From Lelliottia wanjuensis (GTDB lineage Bacteria > Pseudomonadota > Gammaproteobacteria > Enterobacterales > Enterobacteriaceae), in contig NZ_JASSOT010000064.1 of assembly GCF_030238365.1 (NCBI RefSeq), positions 1-64,000 on the forward strand: 64,000 bases of DNA. The letters run 5' to 3'. Within the stretch, counting starts at the first letter, position 1, and each line of letters begins with the position of its first letter. The translations under genes were made by a program, and so were the position numbers. The notes under the pieces are model-generated. The model searched no databases and was not told the DNA's origin. It was given only the letters and a program-made list of their open reading frames with translations. Shown here piece by piece: positions 41,745 through 51,946 of the stretch.

Positions 41745-42664
41745 AAATCTCTCTGGTCGTTCCTGTCTTCAATGAGGAAGACGCGATACCCATTTTTTAT
41801 AAAACAGTTCGCGAATTTGATGAACTGAAAGAGCATGAAGTTGAAATAGTCTTTATCAATGACGGCAGCAAAGATGCCACTGAGTCCATTATTAATGCCT
41901 TGGCCGTTTCTGACAGCCTTGTGATTCCGCTGTCGTTCACCCGCAATTTTGGCAAGGAGCCAGCACTTTTTGCCGGGCTTGACCATGCAACCGGCGATGC
42001 AGTGATTCCTATCGACGTTGACCTGCAGGATCCGATTGAGGTTATCCCTCACCTTATCGAAAAGTGGCAGTCGGGTGCGGAGATGGTTCTTGCCAAGCGT
42101 ACAGACAGGTCAACTGATGGAAGGCTTAAGCGAAAGTCGGCCGAGTGGTTCTATAAGTTGCACAACAAAATCAGCAACCCGAAGATTGAGGAAAACGTTG
42201 GCGACTTCCGTCTTATGTCACGTGATGTTGTAGAAAACATCAAGATTATGCCTGAGCGCAACCTGTTTATGAAAGGTGTTCTGAGCTGGGTTGGAGGTCG
42301 TACTGACGTCGTGGAATACGCACGAGCAGAGCGCGTTGCCGGTGACTCAAAGTTTAACGGCTGGAAACTGTGGAACCTGGCTCTTGAGGGTATCACAAGC
42401 TTCTCAACGTTCCCATTGCGTATGTGGACTTACATTGGACTATTCGTAGCTGGCGTGGCATTCATGTACGGAGCGTGGATGATTATAGATACTCTGGCCT
42501 TTGGCAATGCGGTGCGGGGTTATCCGTCACTTCTGGTATCTATTCTTTTCCTTGGCGGCATCCAGTTAATCGGGATTGGTGTTTTGGGTGAGTATATTGG
42601 CAGGATTTATGTTGAGGTAAAAAACAGGCCTCGATATGTTTTAAAAAATGGAGCTAAAAAATGA
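41741..42664 (+). CDS. gtrB: GtrB bactoprenol glucosyltransferase
   Basis: 307 residues. A GT2-family catalytic domain ([40 protein letters not shown] with the DxD metal site, and [29 protein letters not shown]) is followed by two C-terminal membrane helices. It transfers glucose from UDP-glucose to undecaprenyl phosphate. Four-base overlaps with gtrA and the downstream gtrC give one translational unit. Confidence 0.93.
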   Translation: MKISLVVPVFNEEDAIPIFYKTVREFDELKEHEVEIVFINDGSKDATESIINALAVSDSLVIPLSFTRNFGKEPALFAGLDHATGDAVIPIDVDLQDPIEVIPHLIEKWQSGAEMVLAKRTDRSTDGRLKRKSAEWFYKLHNKISNPKIEENVGDFRLMSRDVVENIKIMPERNLFMKGVLSWVGGRTDVVEYARAERVAGDSKFNGWKLWNLALEGITSFSTFPLRMWTYIGLFVAGVAFMYGAWMIIDTLAFGNAVRGYPSLLVSILFLGGIQLIGIGVLGEYIGRIYVEVKNRPRYVLKNGAKK

Positions 42665-44187
42665 ATGCCTATCTCACTGGCAGAAGATATGACGTCATCA
42701 AGAGCATTGCTCTTTTCTTAACATTCGTTTGCATCTACTTCCTTACAGAAAGGTATTTCAGAAGCACTGTCAATGCTGACTTCGCTAATAGCTCTCTTGT
42801 GTGGAGAAGCATTCACGACAACGGTTTTGCAAACACACTGAAGGACTGGAGGCCAACTCCTGATAGTTGGTATTTTAGCGTTTATCCTGTTCACTTCCTT
42901 CTGTTTTGGATAACTCAAAGCGATGGTCCAGGTGTACTGACTTTTGCTACGGCGGTTTTTAGTTTTTTAGTTGCATATGGATTTTTTAAAATCGCTGAGA
43001 TAAATTCTGGAGTCGTTCCTGCAATTTTGCTGACCTTTAGCATTGCGTTCATGCCTGAGATTATGTACACGCACGGCTTTATTGCTCACCCATTCGCACA
43101 TTACTCAACAAATGCATATGGAGTTTTGGCGTTACTAATTTTTTCAATAAACATAAATAAACGCAGTGTGTGGCTATCAATTATTTCTGCTGCCATCATG
43201 TTTATCGCTATATCATCTGATATGTGGGTGGCACCAAGCTATCTGATACCGATAATTCTAACTGAGATGCTCATTCTGTTAAAAAACAGAAAAGGGTTCT
43301 CTCATGTGACGATCTACGCCATTGCGTTCGTAGTCGGATACCTTCACATTCTTCCAGTTGCACTGGGGATTGAAAAACAGAGTATGCTCCCGGTTTCATT
43401 AGATGGGATGCTTGATAATATAGAAATGCTGGTGAAAGTCCTTGGTCAAACACTAAACATTTTCCTTGTACAAGAACAGTGGGCCTGGTATGCATCTATT
43501 TTGATTTGGGTGATAGTTATTTGTGTTGTTTCAGTGAATGCCATTAAATCAAGAAATCAAAAAAGCTACATTGTGATTGCACTACTGCTGTCCATCGCAG
43601 GTATACTATCCTCTTATATTTTAATAAACAATTTATTCAAAATAGGTTCAGCAAGGTACTTTGTTAACATCGCACCTTGTGCGTTAGCCTTATGCATAAT
43701 TTTCGCAACTGGCCTTGTAAGGAAGATATCCTGCATTATTGCTTTGATGTTTATTGTCACGTCGATTAATTCTTATTCCTCTGGAAAAATTAATGATCAT
43801 ACGAAATTTGACAGCTTGCAAAGATACATATCCTTCTTAGACAGTCATGACCTATCCTACGGATATGGCGAGTTCTGGCATAACTCAATGGAGATAAACT
43901 GGGTATCAGGTGGAAGAATCATAATCATCCCTGCTGCTGGGAACGCAGATCATGGCATTAATGCTGTATACGCAAGGCCGCAGACATTACGCCACTGGTA
44001 TGCAAAATCATTCCAGGAAAAGTCACCGAAACGCCAATTCATAGCATTCTCTACCGGGTACGTGTGCCCTGATAAGGAAGAATGTATGAGGAAGGCAAAA
44101 GAGTCATACGGAACCCCTGATGAAGTGCTCAATTATGAATTCATAACTCTTTTCGTCTACAACCACCGACTAAAATTCTATCGATGA
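42661..44187 (+). CDS. serotype-specific glucosyltransferase (GtrC-type)
   Basis: 508 residues with about ten membrane helices and a periplasmic C-terminal region rich in aromatic and charged residues. The N-terminal [26 protein letters not shown] is like the first periplasmic loop of Gtr enzymes. By position it is the third gene of the gtr operon and would attach the lipid-linked glucose to O-antigen, altering the phage receptor and host serotype. The family is highly variable, so its sugar linkage cannot be predicted. AT-rich relative to gtrA and gtrB. Confidence 0.8.
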   Translation: MNAYLTGRRYDVIKSIALFLTFVCIYFLTERYFRSTVNADFANSSLVWRSIHDNGFANTLKDWRPTPDSWYFSVYPVHFLLFWITQSDGPGVLTFATAVFSFLVAYGFFKIAEINSGVVPAILLTFSIAFMPEIMYTHGFIAHPFAHYSTNAYGVLALLIFSININKRSVWLSIISAAIMFIAISSDMWVAPSYLIPIILTEMLILLKNRKGFSHVTIYAIAFVVGYLHILPVALGIEKQSMLPVSLDGMLDNIEMLVKVLGQTLNIFLVQEQWAWYASILIWVIVICVVSVNAIKSRNQKSYIVIALLLSIAGILSSYILINNLFKIGSARYFVNIAPCALALCIIFATGLVRKISCIIALMFIVTSINSYSSGKINDHTKFDSLQRYISFLDSHDLSYGYGEFWHNSMEINWVSGGRIIIIPAAGNADHGINAVYARPQTLRHWYAKSFQEKSPKRQFIAFSTGYVCPDKEECMRKAKESYGTPDEVLNYEFITLFVYNHRLKFYR

Positions 44188-44191
44188 ATAT

Positions 44192-44214
44192 AGCGGCTCA
44201 AATGAGCCGCTTTT
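44192..44214. terminator. bidirectional terminator between gtrC and the tailspike gene
   Basis: AGCGGCTC (44192-44199) and GAGCCGCT (44204-44211) form a perfect 8-bp stem with loop AAAT, followed by TTTT on the plus strand. It lies between two convergent genes. Confidence 0.88.
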
Positions 44215-44215
44215 A

Positions 44216-46654
44216 TCATGCTGTCAGCGTTATAGTTACTGCACATGCAGTTGTGGTTGGGTTTATCTGCGAACCAGTCGCGAGACTGTATAACTCAATT
44301 GTCAGTGTCTTACCGGACCTCACTGTGATGACAGGAATTGTCATGGCTGTGGTTTTCCTTGTTGACACAACGGCAGTTGCTAATGCCGATACAGTCACAT
44401 GGCTGTTGAATGTAACCACTATGTTGCTTGCATTGATTGCGGTTGATGCTATCAATTCATTTGCATCGTCATATGTTGCCGCGCCGCCGTTAACAGCGAC
44501 GGCGCACATCCTGGACCAATCAACAGTTAGATCCGTAACTCCTGCCAGGTTTCCACTCTTAAACCATGGCCTGTTTGTTTTGCAGCCTTTAATTGCAATA
44601 TTTGAAACCGTACCTTCAAAAATGATAAAAGAAACGCCATTCCCTGGTGCGGGACCATAATCCATTCCGCCGCTTATCAGGCAATTAGTTGCATTACCTC
44701 TTACCAGATAAGGATACGAAGCATCAGGTACGTTAGTTATGTTCCCAACATATGAGTTATCTTGTCCAGCAACCACAATCGCATAGCACAAGCTTGTGTC
44801 TTGACCGGAACCAGCTTTAACTCCTACCGAAATGAGGTTGTTGCTGGTCATATTGCCTCTAGGTCTGTACGAGCCTGAGTCCTCTAGAATGACACCATAT
44901 GCAGGATTGGAAGTATGTTTGTAAGACGCCACAATATTTGAAGTAATCAACTGGGCTGCGATGTTTCCGTTCTCAGCATTGGCGGTAATTCTAGATCCAT
45001 CAATAATGACATTTGTGTAAATGCCGCGGTCGTTCTTACGAATGTTTATGCCGCCTGGAGGGGTAACTGTTGCTGGCTGGCTAGAGTAATCAAGGATTAC
45101 TCCTTTAACTATGGTATTAACAGACCCAGAACCGCCAGTAGTCCCACCTACACCTCCTGATGCACTTTGATAAACCCCATGCCTACCATACCCATCACTA
45201 CCAACCTTAAAAAATAAATCACTTACTATTGTGCTTGTGGATGCTTGAATTAGAACTCCATACCCACCCGCTACAAGATCAGGATGATACTTCATGTTCT
45301 GGAAATTCATACCAGAAAGTTTGACTCGATTTGTATTAGATAGCCCAACTCCTCCAGTATATCCAGATGCTGTAACATTATTAATAGAAAAATCTGTAGA
45401 ATTATAAAAATCGAAAGCATAAGCTGGCAGAGTAGACGATGTGATATATGTACTTTCCGCCGATACACCATCTATGGTAAAACCTTTCTTCCCTTCTGAT
45501 CTGGCGGCCTGAGAGCGGCCAGTACTGATAAGTTTACCACCTTTTATTGTAGTATTATTACCAATCCAGAGAACTGGCAGATTGCCATTCTCCGATGATG
45601 TTATAATTCCATCATTAAGTATTTTTCTACCATCAGGCAGGTTCTTAGCTGACGATAATGATTTATCTCCATGTATCCATATTGTTCTACCATCTGCTGC
45701 TGACGCTGCAAAACATTCTGAAATTGCATCATCCATACCAACAGTATCAAATTCCTCTGGTATGTGATACAAGAACCCAGTTAATAGACTCTCTCCATTC
45801 GATATCAATTCAGCACCTGAGGATGAAATCAATTCTGATGAATCAACTTTATCGTCAAGAGCGTGCTGAACACTGATGTTTTCGCCGGAAGAGCTTCGAC
45901 TACCTATTATTGCTGCGCCGTTAATAGATGTTAGCTCTAAATGACTAACCTTAGAATTTAGAACCGACTGGACTGTAGATCCCCCCCCTTCCGCATCTAA
46001 AGCCCCAATCATTCCTGCGCCAGATGACTGTCCTAACTGAGAAAGTACATCGTCAGTTAATTGGACCCAATTAGACAGAGTTGATGCCGGTGGTGCAGCA
46101 AGACAAAATGAATATCCAAGATCTGTGCGTTTAGCAATATCGCCAACCTGAGCATCCAGCGCTAACATTTCAGCCTGACTACTTACAACGAAGGGCTCGT
46201 TAAGCGCTATTGATGGAATTTGTGATACTGGTATTTTCCCATTTTCGTCAAGAATTGCAAAGTCTGACAGTGGTTTTGCAAGCAAGCTTCCATCACCCGC
46301 AAAAGAAACTACCATACTCTGCCTTGAACCGACCGGAGGTAGCTCACCAATCAACTCACCATCTGGAACTCTTATGCACTGCCCAACTGCTGCGCTTGCT
46401 GCATTTCCCGCCTCTGCTGCTGATGCCGCAGCCTCTGTTGCTGACTCACTTGCAGAAATTTCCAGCGATCTAACAACTGATTCAGCAGAAATGGCTACCT
46501 GTGCAGATGATGCAGCTGCGGAGGCTGAAGCTGCGGCCTGCGCAGCGTAATCAGGAGCTTGTTCAAGTTTTTCTGCGCTTAACTTGGCCGAGGCCGCTGC
46601 CACTTCTGCAATAGATGCATATCTTTTTGCGTTTGAGGTATCTGAAATAGACAT
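44216..46654 (-). CDS. phage tailspike / receptor-binding protein
   Basis: 812 residues. The N-terminal 100 are Ala/Ser-rich heptads (AAQAAASASAAASSAQVAIS), a trimeric coiled coil. A particle-binding region of about 130 residues follows (VRVPDGELIGELPPVG..., LGYSFCLAAPPASTLSNWVQLTD). The large body is a right-handed beta-helix (repeated N-rich turns, GGKLISTGRSQAA, FYNSTDFSINNVTASGYTGGVGLSNT), capped by a small C-terminal beta domain. Many such spikes cut O-antigen or capsule, but no catalytic residues can be assigned here. Last late gene before the conversion cluster. Confidence 0.8.
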   Translation of the reverse strand: MSISDTSNAKRYASIAEVAAASAKLSAEKLEQAPDYAAQAAASASAAASSAQVAISAESVVRSLEISASESATEAAASAAEAGNAASAAVGQCIRVPDGELIGELPPVGSRQSMVVSFAGDGSLLAKPLSDFAILDENGKIPVSQIPSIALNEPFVVSSQAEMLALDAQVGDIAKRTDLGYSFCLAAPPASTLSNWVQLTDDVLSQLGQSSGAGMIGALDAEGGGSTVQSVLNSKVSHLELTSINGAAIIGSRSSSGENISVQHALDDKVDSSELISSSGAELISNGESLLTGFLYHIPEEFDTVGMDDAISECFAASAADGRTIWIHGDKSLSSAKNLPDGRKILNDGIITSSENGNLPVLWIGNNTTIKGGKLISTGRSQAARSEGKKGFTIDGVSAESTYITSSTLPAYAFDFYNSTDFSINNVTASGYTGGVGLSNTNRVKLSGMNFQNMKYHPDLVAGGYGVLIQASTSTIVSDLFFKVGSDGYGRHGVYQSASGGVGGTTGGSGSVNTIVKGVILDYSSQPATVTPPGGINIRKNDRGIYTNVIIDGSRITANAENGNIAAQLITSNIVASYKHTSNPAYGVILEDSGSYRPRGNMTSNNLISVGVKAGSGQDTSLCYAIVVAGQDNSYVGNITNVPDASYPYLVRGNATNCLISGGMDYGPAPGNGVSFIIFEGTVSNIAIKGCKTNRPWFKSGNLAGVTDLTVDWSRMCAVAVNGGAATYDDANELIASTAINASNIVVTFNSHVTVSALATAVVSTRKTTAMTIPVITVRSGKTLTIELYSLATGSQINPTTTACAVTITLTA

Positions 46655-46663
46655 TTCAAGCCC

Positions 46664-47854
46664 TTAATATTTTATGCAATAGAGAGTCGACACATTTCGT
46701 GGGCGGTTTTCGGCGCCAAATTGAGTGCCACCAATTGTCGCTGATGCTCGATATGTCCTTATTACAGTTCCTGCTATTGGGTTTTGGTTATAATCATTAG
46801 TCCCTGATGGGAAATATTGCATAGCTGCTGTATTGTCTGAGAATACAGCAGTCATTTCACCGTCATTTCCATTTAAACCAACTGTTGGCAGAAAGTGATA
46901 GTGATCTAATGCTTGTTGTGACTGCCGTGATCCTATAGCTCTGGATGGATCTATACCTCGCCCATTATCTAAACCTCTTAGGAATTCGCCTCGATAATCA
47001 GGAAGATTAAATGTTGTAGTTCCGTTTCCAGGGCCATAAATTGTTCCTATACGTGAAAAAAGTCTCGCGTATGTCACTCTGCTTACTTCTGCCCCATCGG
47101 ATGCAAGCCATCCGGTAGGGGCGGCATTCATAGCAAACCCTATTACTGCTCCCACCATGTCGTTATTTGGGTTGTAGGTTTCATCACTGATGTTTACTCC
47201 GTCGCAAAAAAGTCGGGAAACAAGGCCAGGAATAACCACCACACCAGAGCCTGATGCTGTTCGACAGGTGATTGTGAAATTACCCGTGCAGTTGTTGTGC
47301 ACAACCCAGGATTTAATCCACGCTGGGAAAATAAGATTCACGTTTGCGGATAAGGTTCCAGAAATAATGATTCGGTCTTTTGCTGCCTGCAGAGATGACA
47401 TAACTATGCTGCCGGATGTCATCGTAATCTGAGTTACGCCATAGTTATTAATTGGTACCCATCCCGTACTCGCCCCAGTAACTGATTCAGGAGATGTCAC
47501 ATTTGCTTCGTTCAGGTTTAGCCACTGCCCTGTATACACAGAGCTTGGGACAATAGCTCCTTTCGGGTATCCACTAACCGCATCCGAAAATTCTTGGCTG
47601 AAGGGGTATGTCATCCCGGCATTCTGCCACTGCTGCTGAAGTGTGACGGAATAAAGAGTTCCGTTCATATCCTTGCCAGATGGTGGAATACCACCCGCGC
47701 TAAGTGGCTGCATGGTGATCGGCGGAAAGCCTTTATCAAAGGTCGCTACGCCGTTGTTATCTGTTGTCGTGCTGGAGTCTGCGGGAATGGTGTTTTTAAG
47801 GCCGTTAACGCCAAATGCTTTAACAATTCGTGATGGGGTATCAGAAGAGTTCAT
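46664..47854 (-). CDS. phage tail fibre protein with tail-collar domain
   Basis: 396 residues. A tail-collar domain (VIGFAMNAAPTGWLASDGAEVSRVTYARLFSRIGTIYG, FNLPDYRGEFLRGLDNGRG, then DHYHFLPTVG) lies in the C-terminal half. The N-terminal 120 residues (FGVNGLKNTIPADSSTTTDNNGVATFDKGFPPITMQPLSAGGIPP) are typical of the upstream adaptor region of these fibres. It likely links baseplate and spike. It follows the DUF2612 gene with only one base between. Confidence 0.85.
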   Translation of the reverse strand: MNSSDTPSRIVKAFGVNGLKNTIPADSSTTTDNNGVATFDKGFPPITMQPLSAGGIPPSGKDMNGTLYSVTLQQQWQNAGMTYPFSQEFSDAVSGYPKGAIVPSSVYTGQWLNLNEANVTSPESVTGASTGWVPINNYGVTQITMTSGSIVMSSLQAAKDRIIISGTLSANVNLIFPAWIKSWVVHNNCTGNFTITCRTASGSGVVVIPGLVSRLFCDGVNISDETYNPNNDMVGAVIGFAMNAAPTGWLASDGAEVSRVTYARLFSRIGTIYGPGNGTTTFNLPDYRGEFLRGLDNGRGIDPSRAIGSRQSQQALDHYHFLPTVGLNGNDGEMTAVFSDNTAAMQYFPSGTNDYNQNPIAGTVIRTYRASATIGGTQFGAENRPRNVSTLYCIKY

Positions 47855-47855
47855 G

Positions 47856-48443
47856 TCATACCTGCTGAACGATATTAACTGTTACCCCAATCGGGGCGGG
47901 AAGCGCACCTGAGCTTTGAACAATGGCTAACTCAGCCGTTGACAGAGGGAACTCAAACACGTAACTCATGACCATCTCACCATCATTTCTGACGTAGCAC
48001 TTCCCGCTGCTGCCAAACATGAACATCAGCAATTTATTGAGGTTTGGGATTGTGCAGTCTGAAATATTGGCCGCAGCCTTCATCATGATCAGCTTGCGGT
48101 AAACGTCATTTGTGAGAGTTACGGTTGATGTTAAAAGCTCGCCTGAATAGAAAGGTGCTTGATTAAATGGCTGAGGGTCATCAACGAGAACCGGGTCGGA
48201 CGATGCCTCGTTGAAGCCGAAGTAAATCTGGTTCTCTGTTACCGTCAGCTGCCTGCCGACAACCACGATCTTCCCCCACACATCCAGTCCATAGGTATCG
48301 GCTGTCTGGATGTTCCAGATGATGTCGTAGAAATCATCCAGAAAACCTTCAATGCCTACGGCTTCATTGAACGAGTAGATTAGGGATTTAAGCTTCTGGC
48401 TGTCGGCATATTGCGTCAGAATGGTATCCGCGACGTTTATCAT
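47856..48443 (-). CDS. DUF2612 phage tail protein
   Basis: 195 residues matching DUF2612 (ILTQYADSQKLKSLIYSFNEAVGIEGFLDDFYDIIWNIQTADTYGLDVWGKIVVVGRQL). It is encoded immediately downstream of baseplate J (4-base overlap), in the place P2-like phages keep gpI. A baseplate-wedge or fibre-connector role is inferred from position. Confidence 0.85.
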   Translation of the reverse strand: MINVADTILTQYADSQKLKSLIYSFNEAVGIEGFLDDFYDIIWNIQTADTYGLDVWGKIVVVGRQLTVTENQIYFGFNEASSDPVLVDDPQPFNQAPFYSGELLTSTVTLTNDVYRKLIMMKAAANISDCTIPNLNKLLMFMFGSSGKCYVRNDGEMVMSYVFEFPLSTAELAIVQSSGALPAPIGVTVNIVQQV

Positions 48444-49672
48444 GCCAGTGTCACCGAGATGTTAGTTGCATCGAGCGTAGGCACCTCATCGATGCCAAAG
48501 GACGCAGAAGTCTGGTAAGTGGTCCCGTCTCTGCTGATCGTGATGCTGAAGATGTCCACATTATCGCTGTCGATAGCCTGAACACCGGCATAGTAGCGGC
48601 CAGCGTAGATAGTCGAGACAATCCTTGCCCGAGTGCCGCCATCCTCGCCATTGAATGCGATCAGAACGGCGGTGCGAACTCTGTTTACAATATCGCCTGG
48701 CAGCGCGTTGTTATTGGCGAGCTCAACCTTGAAATAGACGCTGACCGCAGAAGGGGTCTGCCATTTAATTTCGTACTCTGGATAGGGCTGGACATAGTTC
48801 ACGTCATCGACGACGGTATAGCTCGTGTTTCCAACCATTGACGGTCCCGGGGGGAGCTTCTGCCAGATCGCCTTTGCAATGTCTGCCGATGCCCCACCGT
48901 ACACACTCACATAAAGTGAATGAGGCTCAAGCTCAAAGTCTGTGAATCCCTTCTCCACGGTCAGGCCGGTGTTGTTCTGAGTCACGTACGCATCAGTCAC
49001 TCCTGGTACAGCCAGGACGTTCGCATATACTGCGCCGAGCTGATTATTGGAGTTACCAGCTACTGACTGCTTGCGTCGGTATTCAAAGTTGGCCCGGCTT
49101 TCTACCTCGTTACCGAGTACACCGGCGGTAGCATTGTTTATTCCAGACCAGCCAGAGATAGCTCGGTAGATAGTGTTAAGCGCCCCAATTGGGCAGGCGA
49201 TCGGCCCTGTTGCCTGATTCTGGAAAACGATATCAACAGCACCAGATGCCGGGATAACTGCATCAGCCAGTGAGTAATAGAGATAACCACTGGCGTCCTG
49301 CGCAATGCTGTTAGCCGGGATTACAGTTCCCACCAGGCCGGTAGCCGTCGCCGTTACCGTTGTCCCGATCGCCGCAATCCGGTCAATGAAGTAAATCTGT
49401 CCGATCGCATCCTGCATACGGCCTTCAGCGAAGTCAGGGTTAATCTGATTAACCAGCCATGCCAGATTGTCGTTCTTGTCGCCGATGATAGCCGTGTCGC
49501 TCATGGCGATCTGGCCCTGAGGAGTGGTAAGGTTCTTACTCATCCCGCCGCCCATAGCGGTATCAAGGTCAGTTAAACGCCCATTGAGAATGTCTATCTC
49601 ATCAGGAACGGCGATGCCGGTATCGGAAAACGTGACAGAGGGGACGGCTGTGCTAACTGTTACTTCAGCCAT
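48440..49672 (-). CDS. baseplate J-like protein
   Basis: 410 residues of the gpJ/gp6-like wedge family: N-terminal LNGRLTDLDTAMGGGMSKNLTTPQGQIAMSDTAIIGD, the hallmark SGWSGINNATAGVLGNEVESRANFEYRRKQS and PGVTDAYVTQNNT, and a C-terminal beta part. It forms the wedges that lock the contractile sheath to the baseplate. Confidence 0.9.
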   Translation of the reverse strand: MAEVTVSTAVPSVTFSDTGIAVPDEIDILNGRLTDLDTAMGGGMSKNLTTPQGQIAMSDTAIIGDKNDNLAWLVNQINPDFAEGRMQDAIGQIYFIDRIAAIGTTVTATATGLVGTVIPANSIAQDASGYLYYSLADAVIPASGAVDIVFQNQATGPIACPIGALNTIYRAISGWSGINNATAGVLGNEVESRANFEYRRKQSVAGNSNNQLGAVYANVLAVPGVTDAYVTQNNTGLTVEKGFTDFELEPHSLYVSVYGGASADIAKAIWQKLPPGPSMVGNTSYTVVDDVNYVQPYPEYEIKWQTPSAVSVYFKVELANNNALPGDIVNRVRTAVLIAFNGEDGGTRARIVSTIYAGRYYAGVQAIDSDNVDIFSITISRDGTTYQTSASFGIDEVPTLDATNISVTLA

Positions 49673-49680
49673 TTGTTACC

Positions 49681-50040
49681 TCAGAATTGGATTGTGGTCT
49701 GGATGTTGTTCGTGTCGGTGATGGTCATTACGCCTGATGCTAAGCGGTCAACTTTCCCCACAGTGGTTGTGCAGAACGCTGACTGGACGTACGGGAGCTT
49801 TTTGGCTTCGGTAGCCATCTTCGTATTGATTAGTTGAGTGCCGGGCCAGTGACCGAGAATGCGCTCGTAATACGGTATCCCCAAGGTGGTGTCATACCAC
49901 GCCTCACCGAGAAAGGTTGAGCACGCGCAGGCTACGTCCTGAGCCACTGCGTAGGGGTTTGAGGTGATAGTGATGCTGCCGGTGTCGTCCAGTGAGATGT
50001 CCCACTTTTCAGTAACCAGCTGGAATGATTTAGTGAGCAT
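49681..50040 (-). CDS. gp25-like baseplate protein
   Basis: 119 residues (from ATG 50040, preceded by GGAG 5 bases upstream; a longer frame starts with TTG). The short core ITSNPYAVAQDVACACSTFLGEAWYDTTLGIPYYERILGHWPGTQLINTKM and its position before baseplate J suit the T4 gp25/P2 W wedge role. The sequence family is that of short tail proteins in this kind of prophage. Function is inferred from context. Confidence 0.65.
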   Translation of the reverse strand: MLTKSFQLVTEKWDISLDDTGSITITSNPYAVAQDVACACSTFLGEAWYDTTLGIPYYERILGHWPGTQLINTKMATEAKKLPYVQSAFCTTTVGKVDRLASGVMTITDTNNIQTTIQF

Positions 50041-50054
50041 GTAAACTCCGGGCA

Positions 50055-50078
50055 ATAAAAAACCCGCCGGAGCGGGTT
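50055..50078 (-). terminator. terminator-like hairpin inside the tail operon
   Basis: On the minus strand AACCCGC-TCCG-GCGGGTT (50078-50061) is followed by six T residues. It overlaps the stop codon of the spike gene and precedes the gp25-like gene. This is a canonical intrinsic terminator shape in the middle of an otherwise continuous late operon. Confidence 0.75.
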
Positions 50079-50784
50079 ATGGGACTGGGGTGCCTGATGT
50101 TCCTCCACCGGTCTGGACACCAGAGGTTCTGTGCCCAACAAGCGATATGTCACCAGCCTGGAAATCTACATCTGACGTAACTTTGTTCTTGAAGTGCGCG
50201 GTACCGGCATAACTACCTTCGCCCTGCCCAACCTGACCGTTGAGCAATATCTGCGGCGCATTTATCTCGGCTCGGCTTTCTGCGTTGATTGACACCACAT
50301 TGCCGTTTACGTTGACCAGAAGGGGCGAGACGATATCGATGCCGTCGTTGGAAAACTTCACATACTGGCTTGGCTCTGCATTCAGCACTCCGCCTAAATA
50401 AATACCGTCCGACTTACTATGCACTCGCTTAGATGCTGGAAGTGATTCCTTCTTTTCATCGCGAACTTTTGTGATATCCCTGTCGCAGCAGAGCATCAAA
50501 CCAATGTCACCCTCTATCGGGTCCATGATTACGGCGCTGGCCCCTCTCTGGAGACGCCATACCGGGACGTTGAAAACTGTCGAGTTATCAACTCGCGATC
50601 CATCAGCAGAAAATCCGCTGACCAATGGCATGACATCGAGTAGCGGACCGGCTTTCACCTTCTTGACAATGACCAGTTGGACAAACGAATGGCGAGACAT
50701 AAGAGTGTTGAAAATGAATTCATTTATGTTTGCCTCGCAGTTAACATCCTGCGGCTTGAATGAAAATTCACCTTTCTGGGTCAT
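50077..50784 (-). CDS. tail puncturing spike protein (Gp138/gpV-like)
   Basis: 235 residues. The N-terminal OB-like region (LVIVKKVKAGPLLDVMPLVSGFSADGSRVDNSTVFNVPVWRLQRG, DPIEGDIGLMLCCDRDI) matches the phage Gp138 N-terminal/baseplate V family. The C-terminus is a short beta-helix (GIDIVSPLLVNVNGNVVSINAESRAEINAPQILLNG) ending in a Gly/Thr-rich tip. Trimers would form the membrane-puncturing needle at the end of the tail tube. Confidence 0.82.
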   Translation of the reverse strand: MTQKGEFSFKPQDVNCEANINEFIFNTLMSRHSFVQLVIVKKVKAGPLLDVMPLVSGFSADGSRVDNSTVFNVPVWRLQRGASAVIMDPIEGDIGLMLCCDRDITKVRDEKKESLPASKRVHSKSDGIYLGGVLNAEPSQYVKFSNDGIDIVSPLLVNVNGNVVSINAESRAEINAPQILLNGQVGQGEGSYAGTAHFKNKVTSDVDFQAGDISLVGHRTSGVQTGGGTSGTPVP

Positions 50785-51645
50785 TTATTGCTCCGATTCT
50801 TGGTTTGCCACAATAAATGAAAACCACGGGCCGCCCTCCACCCATGATGAAATGATGTGCCTGACGGTGTTTATTGTGTACATCCCAGATGCGCCTGGAA
50901 GGTCTGTTTCAAGCTTCATCTTCCGGGGGGCGATGAGGTTTGATGAGAACATTGTCGTGAGGTAAAGGCCGTCTCTGGTCCATGTCGGATAGCCAATCAG
51001 TCCATGCTCTTTAGAGACAAAAGGAACGATGTCATCCCATGAACCTTTGATCGACCAGATGCGAATTACTCCCGTGCTGCAGTCAATATTCAGGTTTGCA
51101 GCCTTCGCTAACTGGATGATCTGACTAACAGGGTCGCCAACCACATGAGGATTGCTGATGGGGAATTTAATATCCTCAAGCACGGAAACCATAATCCCAA
51201 GGGGATCGGCAATTGACCTTATCGCATCAATGACATCGACGCTCCCCTCAACCGAGAGTGGCTGTGAAGGAAGAGACCTTTCAGCGCCTAGCGCATGAGC
51301 CTCGATTACCAGAGGGGCATCTGGCGCTTCATTAAAGTCAGTTGTGGCAAATGTTATCGTCCCGGCAAATATGAGCTCATCCTGGGCCCAGACCTTCATG
51401 TAATTATTCTTCGTTGGCCCCCTAAGATTCCCTGCATAACTCAGCTTTGCCATGTTGCTTAGGTTCAGTCCGTACACCCTGCATGACAGCGTGGTTAGCG
51501 CAGAACCTCCATATCCGTTGTACTCAACGACAGCCTTAGCATTTTCAATGGTGAGAACGTTGTCCTGAGAAGGCCCCTGAGAGCCGTCAAACACCTGGTC
51601 TGTCAGAGTGAACTGGATTTTAATGTTGCGCTTTTTATAGGACAT
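50785..51645 (-). CDS. phage baseplate hub protein
   Basis: 286 residues, beta-rich, between the plug protein and the spike. It contains [60 protein letters not shown] and a middle [47 protein letters not shown], resembling gpD/gp27-type hubs that form the central ring around the spike. Assignment rests on size and order rather than a known motif. Overlaps the upstream gene by 11 bases. Confidence 0.7.
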   Translation of the reverse strand: MSYKKRNIKIQFTLTDQVFDGSQGPSQDNVLTIENAKAVVEYNGYGGSALTTLSCRVYGLNLSNMAKLSYAGNLRGPTKNNYMKVWAQDELIFAGTITFATTDFNEAPDAPLVIEAHALGAERSLPSQPLSVEGSVDVIDAIRSIADPLGIMVSVLEDIKFPISNPHVVGDPVSQIIQLAKAANLNIDCSTGVIRIWSIKGSWDDIVPFVSKEHGLIGYPTWTRDGLYLTTMFSSNLIAPRKMKLETDLPGASGMYTINTVRHIISSWVEGGPWFSFIVANQESEQ

Positions 51646-51946
51646 TGCTCATCTCTTCTTCTGTCGCGTAGAAAAGCTTGAACCGTGAGCCTAGCTCGTC
51701 ATAAACAGGGTCAAGATCGCCTTTCGTATCAGCAAAAAACAACTCCCCCTTAAACTTGAGGTACGGATACCTGACAATTTTGTTGCAGTTAAGGCACAAG
51801 ACTCCCTGAGCTATCCATATGCCGCTTAAAGCAACATCGATAAACATCCCTGTGGTTCTCTGGTTAATCCTGAGCGTCACGCGTTGTCCACCCAGAGAAA
51901 TCTGTAAAGTCTGCCCCTTAACTGGTTGAAGCGATATTGTCTGCAT
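51635..51946 (-). CDS. baseplate plug-like protein
   Basis: 103 residues: [55 protein letters not shown]. The pattern (short beta-barrel, an exposed Cys pair) matches plug proteins from simple contractile-tail baseplates. It lies between the Dit-like and hub genes as expected. Confidence 0.68.
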   Translation of the reverse strand: MQTISLQPVKGQTLQISLGGQRVTLRINQRTTGMFIDVALSGIWIAQGVLCLNCNKIVRYPYLKFKGELFFADTKGDLDPVYDELGSRFKLFYATEEEMSNVL

